DNA of 12,179 nt, from positions 1 to 12,179 of the forward strand of contig CAYIOJ010000028.1 in the NCBI GenBank assembly GCA_964365025.1. Reading direction: 5' to 3'. This document shows, in pieces, positions 6,789 to 12,179 of this stretch. The notes under the pieces are model-generated. The model worked only from the letters and a program-made list of their open reading frames with translations. It did not search any database and was not told where the DNA came from. Source of the stretch: UBA10003 sp964365025 (lineage in GTDB: Bacteria; Patescibacteriota; Patescibacteriia; Magasanikbacterales; UBA10003). Every line of letters starts with the position of its first letter. The stretch's first letter is position 1. The translations under genes were made by a program, and so were the position numbers.

Positions 6789-6804
6789 AGCGATTAACTT
6801 CGCT
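6789..6804. promoter_or_regulatory. Inverted repeat at the predicted transcription start (possible operator)
   Basis: AGCGA (6789-6793) and TCGCT (6800-6804) form a 5-bp inverted repeat with a six-base centre, positioned two bases after the -10 box of the 6758-6786 promoter. That is a classic place for a repressor site, but the repeat is short and could also be a weak leader hairpin or chance. Confidence 0.25.
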
Positions 6805-6854
6805 ATGGAGCGGCCTGGGTAGGCACGCTCTAAACAAAGTAAGGGAGGAATACG

Positions 6855-7271
6855 ATGATCATCCATCCGCCAATGATCGACTTGCTGAACTATGCCGCTG
6901 GCACACTTACTCCAGGCGAAATTCTAACCGTCGATGGACACTTGGATGACGGTGACGGTTGCATCTCTTACTCTGAAAAAATCCAAGTCATAATAAGATG
7001 GTTGGAAGAGCGGGGTAAGGAAGCGCATCATGTCTTGAGCCTGCCATGGAACATGCTACAGACGCTGTATGATCAGCGCGTGGTTGACGACGATCCGACC
7101 GGCATGGTGGCCATTGTTGACAGATGCATCTCCGAATTGCGGGACGAACAGCATCCTAACCCTATTGCTGCCTTGATCTTAATAGATGCAGCCATGAGAG
7201 CCCCGGGCGTGGCGTGCGACAACGCGCGTGAATGGCTCAGAAAGGCGTGGAACGAACTGCCTGTGGGCTGA
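6855..7271 (+). CDS. Small hypothetical protein with degenerate anti-sigma zinc-finger-like N-terminus
   Basis: The 138-codon gene is the only protein gene clearly on the plus strand. It is well formed: promoter at 6758-6786, AGGGAGG (6842-6848) six bases before the ATG, and a strong terminator at 7287-7338. The N-terminus (HP at 4-5, DLLNYAAGTLTPGE at 9-22, then HL at 29-30 and Cys36) resembles the HC2 zinc-finger of anti-sigma factors, with the usual H-x3-C-x2-C; here the first cysteine is replaced by Gly33, so zinc binding is doubtful. Unlike typical anti-sigma factors there is no membrane helix. The rest is acidic and alpha-helical in character, with IIRW (46-49), LP and YDQ further on. 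The order DLL, AG, T-x-x-E, IIRW, LP, YDQ is shared with the partial protein at 1-217. A regulatory role is a guess from the N-terminal resemblance only. Confidence 0.8.
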   Translation: MIIHPPMIDLLNYAAGTLTPGEILTVDGHLDDGDGCISYSEKIQVIIRWLEERGKEAHHVLSLPWNMLQTLYDQRVVDDDPTGMVAIVDRCISELRDEQHPNPIAALILIDAAMRAPGVACDNAREWLRKAWNELPVG

Positions 7272-7286
7272 TAACCCTGACAATCG

Positions 7287-7338
7287 CCAGTGTTCTGCCA
7301 AATCACCATGATTTGGAAACACTGGTCTTTTTTTATTT
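7287..7338 (+). terminator. Strong intrinsic terminator after the 6855-7271 gene
   Basis: CCAGTGTT (7287-7294) pairs with AACACTGG (7318-7325), and inside it CCAAATCA (7298-7305) pairs with TGATTTGG (7309-7316) around a three-base loop. This is followed by TCTTTTTTTATTT (7326-7338). The T-tract contains the stop codon of the convergent uvrA gene (7333-7335), so the two genes share the junction. There is no T-tract on the minus-strand side. Confidence 0.9.
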
Positions 7339-9885
7339 CACCGTCCTTTTCAAATACTTTCCGGTCCAGCTACCGGCTTTGCGCGACACCTCTTCGGGCG
7401 TGCCTTCGGCCACGATTTCTCCGCCTTTGTCCCCGCCCTCCGGGCCCATATCAATAATCCAATCCGCGCACTTGATTACATCCAGATTGTGTTCAATCAC
7501 CATCACCGTATTGCCGTGCGATACCAATCGTTGCAACACTTCCAATAGTTTGCGCACATCTTCATAATGTAAGCCGACTGTAGGCTCGTCCAATAAATAC
7601 AGAGTTTTGGTCGTACCGTGCTTGGAAAGTTCGCGGGATAATTTGATGCGCTGGGCTTCGCCGCCCGAGAGCGTAGTAGCCGATTGCCCGAGCGTCAAAT
7701 AATCCAGTCCCACCTCATTCAGCATTTTCAGCTTATCATTTATCAGGGGGATATCTTTAAAAAATTCCTCGGCTTCAGCCACAGTCATATTCAAAATATC
7801 CGAAATATTTTTGTTGTTATAATGCACCTCCAATGTTTCCTGATTAAAACGTCGGCCCTTGCAAACATCACAAACTATTTCCACGCTTGGCAAAAAATGC
7901 ATTTCAATTTCCAGAACCCCGCGACCTTCACAGTGCTCGCAACGCCCGCCAGGAACATTAAAACTAAAACGGCCCACTTTAAATCCGCGAATCCGCGCCT
8001 CTTCGGTGGAGACAAAAATTTCACGAATCAAATCAAAGGCCTTGGTATAGGTGGCCGGATTGGAGCGCGGAGTGCGGCCAATCGGGCTCTGATCAATCAC
8101 AATAACGCGATCAAGATATTCCGTACCTGTAATACTCGCGCAATTCTGTTTGCGGCCCAAACGATACAGACGATTCACCACCGAGGTATGCAAAATATCA
8201 TGCATTAAAGTTGATTTACCGGAACCGGACACGCCTGTGAGACAAATAAATCGTCGCAAAGGAATCTCCACATTTACTTTTTTCAAATTATGCGCCGTAG
8301 CGCCTTTGATTCTGATTTTGGGAGTAGTTTTGTCAACGGCGCGACGATTTTTAGGCATGATAATTTTCTTTTCCCCGCGCAAATATTCCCCGGTCAATGA
8401 TTTTGTTCTCTTTTCCAGCAATTTTTCTAACGGCCCTGAAAAGACAATCTCTCCACCGTGCTTGCCCGCGCCCGGGCCGAAATCAACCACCCAATCGCTT
8501 GCCAAAATCGTGTCTTCATCATGCTCCACCACTATAATGGTGTTGCCAACATCACAGAGATTGCGCAAAGTGGCCACTAATTTATCATTATCGCGTTGAT
8601 GAAGCCCGATAGTCGGCTCGTCCAAAACATACAAAGCGCCCACGAGCCGCGTCCCGACCTGCGAGGCCAGCCGGATGCGCTGGGCTTCGCCGCCGGATAG
8701 CGTGCCCGCTTTGCGGTTCAGAGTTAGATAGTGCAGTCCAACATCAAACATAAATTGCAAACGATTGAGAATTTCTTTCAACACCGCGTTGGAAATTTCT
8801 TTTTCCCTGGCATCCAATTTTTTCTCTACATTGGCAAAAAAATCACGCGCCTCATCAATGGTCAGATTGGTAATTTCCCAGATATTTTTGTCAGCCACCT
8901 TCACGCTCAAAGCATTGGTGTTCAGACGCTTGCCCAAGCATACCGGGCAGTCAATTTCGCTGAATAATGTCTCGGTACCCAGTCCGGTGCAGGCGGAGCA
9001 ATAGCCGTAAGGACTGTTAAAACTGAATAGGCGCGGCTCAATTTCCGGAAAACTATAACCATCTTGCGGGCAAGCATATTTGGCGCTGTAAATCTGCTCG
9101 ATTTTATCCGGAAAAATAACAGCGCACAACCCATTGGACAATTCTATGGCATTGGCAATGGCCTCAGCCAACCTTTGTTCGCCATCTTTGTCTTTAACCA
9201 GATATTTTCCCAATTCCGATTCGGCCATTTTCATTTTTTCTCCCAAAGAAATTTTATCAATCACGATTTCAATCGTGTGTTTGGAGTTTTTATCAATAAT
9301 CACCTGCTCGCGCAAACTTTTTATTTTCCCGTCAATTCGCGCTTCCACATAACCGGAATTATAAACATCATAAAGCATTTGATAATACTCGCCTTTGCGC
9401 CCGCGCACCACCGGAGAAAGAATGGTGATTAAATTTGCGCCTTTTCCAGTGGCCGAATGCGCCAAAATCTTTTCTTTAATTTCATCCACGGTCATTTTTT
9501 CAATTTTCCCGCCGCACAATGGACAGTGCGGCTCTCCCGCGCGCGCGAAAAGCACGCGCAGATAATCATAAATCTCGGTAATCGTGGCCACGGTGGAGCG
9601 CGGATTCGCGCTATGCGCCTTTTGATCAATGGAAATGGCCGGCGACAGTCCCTCAATTTCATCAACATCCGGCTTTTGCATTCCGCCCAAAAATTGCCGC
9701 GCATAAGCTGACAAAGATTCAATATAGCGCCTCTGGCCTTCGGCAAAAATCGTGTCAAACGCCAAACTGGACTTGCCAGAGCCGGACAGTCCGGTGAAGA
9801 CAATCATTTTGTTGCGCGGCAATTCCAAATTTACATTTTTTAAATTATGTTCGCGCGCGCCTTTGATAATAATTTTATCTTGCAT
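7333..9885 (-). CDS. uvrA: Excinuclease ABC subunit UvrA, lacking the insertion domain
   Basis: UvrA is the dimeric ABC-type ATPase that finds DNA lesions and loads UvrB. I place the start at ATG 9885, giving 850 aa and the family N-terminus MQDKIIIKGAREHNLKNV. A 30-codon upstream extension begins with TTG at 9975, which is better read as the promoter -35. Motifs: Walker A GLSGSGKS (32-39), signature LSGGEAQR (396-403), Walker B LYVLDEP (418-424); second ATPase GVSGSGKS (551-558), LSGGEAQR (739-746), LYLLDEPT (762-769). The UvrB-binding domain lies around 120-255, with CPLCGG at 121-126. The C-terminal zinc finger has C649, C652, C672 and C675. The first zinc module is unusual: C272, D275 (normally Cys), C296, C299. 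Only 13 residues separate C299 from C313, where other UvrA proteins have an insertion domain of roughly 100 residues. That explains the length of 850 against about 940. Confidence 0.96.
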   Translation of the reverse strand: MQDKIIIKGAREHNLKNVNLELPRNKMIVFTGLSGSGKSSLAFDTIFAEGQRRYIESLSAYARQFLGGMQKPDVDEIEGLSPAISIDQKAHSANPRSTVATITEIYDYLRVLFARAGEPHCPLCGGKIEKMTVDEIKEKILAHSATGKGANLITILSPVVRGRKGEYYQMLYDVYNSGYVEARIDGKIKSLREQVIIDKNSKHTIEIVIDKISLGEKMKMAESELGKYLVKDKDGEQRLAEAIANAIELSNGLCAVIFPDKIEQIYSAKYACPQDGYSFPEIEPRLFSFNSPYGYCSACTGLGTETLFSEIDCPVCLGKRLNTNALSVKVADKNIWEITNLTIDEARDFFANVEKKLDAREKEISNAVLKEILNRLQFMFDVGLHYLTLNRKAGTLSGGEAQRIRLASQVGTRLVGALYVLDEPTIGLHQRDNDKLVATLRNLCDVGNTIIVVEHDEDTILASDWVVDFGPGAGKHGGEIVFSGPLEKLLEKRTKSLTGEYLRGEKKIIMPKNRRAVDKTTPKIRIKGATAHNLKKVNVEIPLRRFICLTGVSGSGKSTLMHDILHTSVVNRLYRLGRKQNCASITGTEYLDRVIVIDQSPIGRTPRSNPATYTKAFDLIREIFVSTEEARIRGFKVGRFSFNVPGGRCEHCEGRGVLEIEMHFLPSVEIVCDVCKGRRFNQETLEVHYNNKNISDILNMTVAEAEEFFKDIPLINDKLKMLNEVGLDYLTLGQSATTLSGGEAQRIKLSRELSKHGTTKTLYLLDEPTVGLHYEDVRKLLEVLQRLVSHGNTVMVIEHNLDVIKCADWIIDMGPEGGDKGGEIVAEGTPEEVSRKAGSWTGKYLKRTVK

Positions 9886-9899
9886 AAAAATCCAAAATT

Positions 9900-9923
9900 C
9901 CCCTTCAGCCGCGGCTATAGGGG
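9900..9923. repeat. 24-bp imperfect palindrome in the uvrA leader
   Basis: CCCCT and AGGGG flank the perfect palindrome AGCCGCGGCT (9907-9916), with two mismatched bases on each side. It lies between the predicted uvrA promoter and the ATG at 9885, so it would form a stable hairpin in the mRNA leader. On the minus strand AAGGGG (9900-9905) is part of the right arm and lies about 15 bases from the ATG, so folding could affect ribosome access. It may be a member of a dispersed palindrome family. Confidence 0.6.
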
Positions 9924-9946
9924 GTATGCTATCTAATTGTATATCT

Positions 9947-9975
9947 ACAATATCTTTTTTAAATTCGCCTGTCAA
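9947..9975 (-). promoter_or_regulatory. Probable uvrA promoter, TTGACA-N17-TATTGT
   Basis: On the minus strand a perfect -35 TTGACA (9970-9975) is followed after 17 bases by TATTGT (9947-9952). It starts four bases after the uvrB stop codon. Transcription would begin near 9940, leaving a leader of about 55 bases. This argues against the TTG at 9975 being a start codon. uvrA may also be transcribed by read-through from uvrB, since no terminator separates them. No LexA-type box was recognised. Confidence 0.55.
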
Positions 9976-9979
9976 TTTG

Positions 9980-12025
9980 CTATATTACTTTTTTCAACTC
10001 CCTTACTTCATCTCTTAAAATCCCTGCCAATTCAAACTCCAAATTCTTTGCTGCTTGTTTCATTTGTTTTTCTTTTTCTTTGATAATTTCCTCGCGTGGC
10101 CGGCTGTCTCCAAGCAAATCAAGTTTTACTATCTCTGCTCCACGGCCTTTACGCTGGCCATTGGTCTTTTTCCCTTTTGAAGTTATGCCAAACTCTTCCA
10201 GAATATTTCTGATGTTTTTTTCAATCGTCTTTGGCGTAATACCGTGCTCGGCGTTGTACTCAATTTGAATTTTACGACGGCGGTCAGTTTCCGAAATAGC
10301 CTTTTTGATTGAGCCGGTAATATTGTCCGCGTAAATCAACACTTGTCCGTTTACATTTCTCGCCGCCCGACCAATAGTTTGAATAAGTGAAGTCGCGTTG
10401 CGCAAAAATCCCTCTTTATCAGCATCCAAAATAGCGACGAGCGACACTTCGGGCAAATCCAGCCCCTCGCGCAAAAGATTCACGCCCACAATCACATCAA
10501 TTTTGCCGCGCCGCAAATCAGTAATGATTTCAATTCTTTCCAGAGTGTCAATGTCGCTGTGCAGATATTTAACTTTAATTTTTTTCTTCTCCAAATATTC
10601 CGACAAATCCTCGGCCATTTTCTTGGTCAAAGTGGTGACAAGCGCGCGCTCGCCTGCAGTAACACGTTCATTGATGCGTATTATAACATCCTCAATTTGA
10701 GAAAGGGATTCTTCACTTCGCTTTGCTCCGTTCAGAATGACACGGCGTGATGTCACCGGCCGCACCAATATCTCCGGATCAACTAGCCCAGTCGGCCTCA
10801 CAATCTGCTCCGCCACCTGCTCGCTTTCTTTTAATTCATACTCGTCCGGGGTCGCGGAAACATAAATTACCCGCTCGGTTCGCGCGTCAAATTCATCATA
10901 AGTCAGCGGCCTGTTGTCGCGCGCCGAGGGCAACCGAAATCCATGCTCCACAAGCATATCTTTACGCGACTTGTCTCCAAAATACATGCCGCGAATCTGT
11001 GGCACGGTCACATGCGACTCGTCAATCACCGTGAGAAATTTGCCATTGGTTTTAAAATAGTTCAAAAGAGTAAACGACGGCTCGCCAGGCGAGCGACCGT
11101 CAAAATGCCGCGAATAATTTTCAATTCCGGAGCAATAGCCGATATTTTTAATCATTTCCAAATCATAACTCACGCGGCGGCGCAACCGCTCCGCTTCCAA
11201 AATTTTTCCCGACTTTTCCAATTCGGCCAACCGCTCTTTTAATTCCTGTTTGATGGATTCAAATGCTCTTTTTGTCATTTCGTCGCTGGCAATATAGTGT
11301 TTGGCCGGAAAAAGCCACATATCTGATAAAACTTTTTTTACTTTTCTCGTAACCGGCTCCACCAACTCCATATTCTCAATTTTTTCGCTGATTTCCAAAC
11401 GGTAAATCATCTGTTCATTCACGGGCATTACTTCAAAGACCGGCCCGGTAAGGCGAAAACTGCCCCGTTTAAGGTCGCTCGTGGTGCGTTCAAAATGCAT
11501 TTCAATCAATTGTTTCAAAAGCTCGCGACGAGAAATCGGCTGGCCTTTTTCCAAATGTAAAACGATTTTTTCATATTCTTTCGGCGAGCCCAAACCATAA
11601 ATGCAGGATACTGACGCCACAATAATCACATCGCGCCGCGTCAAAAGCGCCTGCGTGCAGGCGTGGCGCAAGCGATCAATTTCTTCATTGATCATCGCCT
11701 CTTTTTCAATGTAGGTGTCTGTATGCGGTAAATACGCTTCGGGCTGGTAATAGTCGTAATAGCTCACGAAATATTCCACGGCATTATCCGGAAAAAATTC
11801 GCGAAATTCATTGCACAACTGCGCCGCGAGTGTTTTGTTATGCGCGATTACAAGTGTCGGCAGCTGCATTTTTTCAATAACATTGGCAATAGTAAATGTT
11901 TTACCAGAGCCAGTCACACCCAAAAGCGTTTGTTTCTTCATCTTTTTCTCCAATCCCAAAACCAATCCGGCAATGGCCACTGGCTGGTCTCCTGCGGGTT
12001 TGAATTTGGAGTGTATTTTAAACAT
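9980..12025 (-). CDS. uvrB: Excinuclease ABC subunit UvrB with a repeat-derived in-frame insertion
   Basis: UvrB is the helicase-like factor that verifies damage and holds the DNA for UvrC. The 681-residue protein has Walker A GVTGSGKT (36-43), the DNA-gripping beta-hairpin around 89-109 (YYDYYQPEAYLPHTDTYIEK), motif II IDESH (334-338), motif VI QTIGRAARN (549-557) and a C-terminal UVR segment (about 646-680) that contacts UvrC. Start choice is firm: AAGGGAGGA (12029-12037) precedes the ATG and the N-terminus FKIHSKFKPAGDQP fits the family. Residues 426-442 (SRRVILNGAKRSEESLS) interrupt the conserved step from RPTGLVDPEI-x-VRP to QIEDVI and appear to come from a small palindromic repeat. The frame is kept and all helicase motifs are intact, so the protein is probably active. 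The stop at 9980 is followed four bases later by the uvrA promoter. Confidence 0.97.
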   Translation of the reverse strand: MFKIHSKFKPAGDQPVAIAGLVLGLEKKMKKQTLLGVTGSGKTFTIANVIEKMQLPTLVIAHNKTLAAQLCNEFREFFPDNAVEYFVSYYDYYQPEAYLPHTDTYIEKEAMINEEIDRLRHACTQALLTRRDVIIVASVSCIYGLGSPKEYEKIVLHLEKGQPISRRELLKQLIEMHFERTTSDLKRGSFRLTGPVFEVMPVNEQMIYRLEISEKIENMELVEPVTRKVKKVLSDMWLFPAKHYIASDEMTKRAFESIKQELKERLAELEKSGKILEAERLRRRVSYDLEMIKNIGYCSGIENYSRHFDGRSPGEPSFTLLNYFKTNGKFLTVIDESHVTVPQIRGMYFGDKSRKDMLVEHGFRLPSARDNRPLTYDEFDARTERVIYVSATPDEYELKESEQVAEQIVRPTGLVDPEILVRPVTSRRVILNGAKRSEESLSQIEDVIIRINERVTAGERALVTTLTKKMAEDLSEYLEKKKIKVKYLHSDIDTLERIEIITDLRRGKIDVIVGVNLLREGLDLPEVSLVAILDADKEGFLRNATSLIQTIGRAARNVNGQVLIYADNITGSIKKAISETDRRRKIQIEYNAEHGITPKTIEKNIRNILEEFGITSKGKKTNGQRKGRGAEIVKLDLLGDSRPREEIIKEKEKQMKQAAKNLEFELAGILRDEVRELKKVI
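10705..10742 (-). repeat. Repeat-derived element inside the uvrB coding sequence
   Basis: The minus strand reads TGTCATTCTGAAC, then a purine-rich GGAGCAAAGCGAAGTGAAGA segment, then ATCCC. The terminus TGTCATTC-x-GAAC is the same as that of the 338-416 element apart from one base. It coincides with the stretch of UvrB that has no counterpart in the family. The full extra segment is about 51 bases (10700-10750), a multiple of three. Confidence 0.7.
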
Positions 12026-12037
12026 AAATCCTCCCTT

Positions 12038-12065
12038 ATTTTAACAAATTTTACGCTTAAGTCAA
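12038..12065 (-). promoter_or_regulatory. Probable uvrB promoter, TTGACT-N16-TAAAAT
   Basis: On the minus strand TTGACT (12060-12065) and TAAAAT (12038-12043) are 16 bases apart. The Shine-Dalgarno follows within a few bases, so the leader would be very short. It diverges from the tRNA promoter at 12072-12100. Confidence 0.5.
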
Positions 12066-12071
12066 CTAGCA

Positions 12072-12100
12072 TTGACTTTTCGGCGTCTCTATCGTATAAT
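12072..12100 (+). promoter_or_regulatory. tRNA-Ala promoter, TTGACT-N17-TATAAT
   Basis: TTGACT (12072-12077) and a perfect -10 TATAAT (12095-12100) are 17 bases apart. The tRNA starts 20 bases after the -10, as expected for a stable RNA gene with a short 5' leader. Confidence 0.8.
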
Positions 12101-12120
12101 TGGGATATTCGCGCTGAAAT

Positions 12121-12179
12121 GGGCCGGTAGTCTCAGCTGGTAGAGCGCCTCGTTTGCAACGAGGAGGTCAGGGGTTCGA
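12121..12179 (+). tRNA. tRNA-Ala (anticodon UGC), 3' end beyond the window
   Basis: The sequence starts with acceptor strand GGGCCGG, followed by a D-arm (CTC, AGCTGGTA loop, GAG) and the anticodon stem CCTCG/CGAGG around the loop TTTGCAA. The anticodon TGC specifies alanine. The variable loop AGGTC, T-stem AGGGG and T-loop TTCGA follow. The window ends within the T-loop, so the rest of the T-arm, the 3' acceptor strand and any encoded CCA cannot be seen. The D-arm region reads TAGTCTCAG rather than the usual TAGCTCAG, one base longer between the acceptor stem and the D-loop. Confidence 0.95.

Noticed and set aside
6758..6949. Plus-strand frame overlapping the start of the 6855 gene
   Set aside because: It begins inside the promoter and runs out of frame through the Shine-Dalgarno and start of the well-supported 138-aa gene.
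9886..9975. A 30-codon N-terminal extension of UvrA starting at TTG 9975
   Set aside because: It does not resemble UvrA, starts with TTG that is the first half of a perfect -35 box, and contains the leader palindrome. The ATG at 9885 gives the family N-terminus.
496..12025. UGA recoding (as in Gracilibacteria/Absconditabacteria)
   Set aside because: Large genes contain no in-frame TGA at conserved Gly positions, and one gene (6855-7271) ends at TGA followed by a terminator.
1..12179. CRISPR array or tandem direct repeats
   Set aside because: No regularly spaced direct repeats were seen. The repetitive sequence consists of single palindromic elements.

Overview
This window looks like part of a bacterial chromosome, most plausibly from the Patescibacteria/CPR group (Parcubacteria-like). 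That placement is inference. It rests on the short, domain-reduced repair proteins (UvrC without its C-terminal helix-hairpin-helix region, UvrA without its insertion domain), a four-domain S1 protein, scattered small palindromic repeats, compact intergenic spacers, and short hypothetical genes richer in G+C than the housekeeping genes around them. Standard stops (TAA, TAG, TGA) are used, so there is no sign of UGA recoding.

Layout from left to right. (1) 1-217 (-): 5' part of a small hypothetical gene with a good Shine-Dalgarno. (2) 218-495: non-coding, with a 79-bp palindromic repeat (338-416) and a near-consensus promoter (466-494, -). (3) 496-3669 (-): ftsH, the membrane AAA+ zinc protease, interrupted by an in-frame 451-residue intein (1396-2748) immediately before the sensor-1/second-region-of-homology motif. 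The intein carries a two-motif LAGLIDADG endonuclease and, unusually, a helix-turn-helix segment. (4) 3672-4778 (-): rpsA-like gene, two bases from ftsH and probably cotranscribed; its leader has overlapping, mutually exclusive hairpins. (5) 4882-6114 (-): uvrC, whose ATG directly abuts the T-tract of a strong terminator. (6) 6170-6748 (-) and 6855-7271 (+): two hypothetical genes around a region with a near-perfect promoter; the second ends in an excellent terminator. (7) 7333-9885 (-) uvrA and 9980-12025 (-) uvrB, each with its own probable promoter. uvrB carries a 17-codon in-frame insertion derived from a small palindromic repeat. (8) 12121-12179 (+): 5' part of tRNA-Ala(UGC) behind a consensus promoter that diverges from the uvrB promoter.

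UvrA, UvrB and UvrC together make the nucleotide excision repair machinery: damage recognition, damage verification and DNA loading, and dual incision. FtsH and S1 are membrane/protein quality control and translation. I found no CRISPR array, transposase or phage genes. The main novelty is the FtsH intein with an embedded HTH, followed by repeat-element exonisation in uvrB, the trimmed UvrA, and a possible small family of accessory proteins (1-217 and 6855-7271) sharing sequence landmarks.
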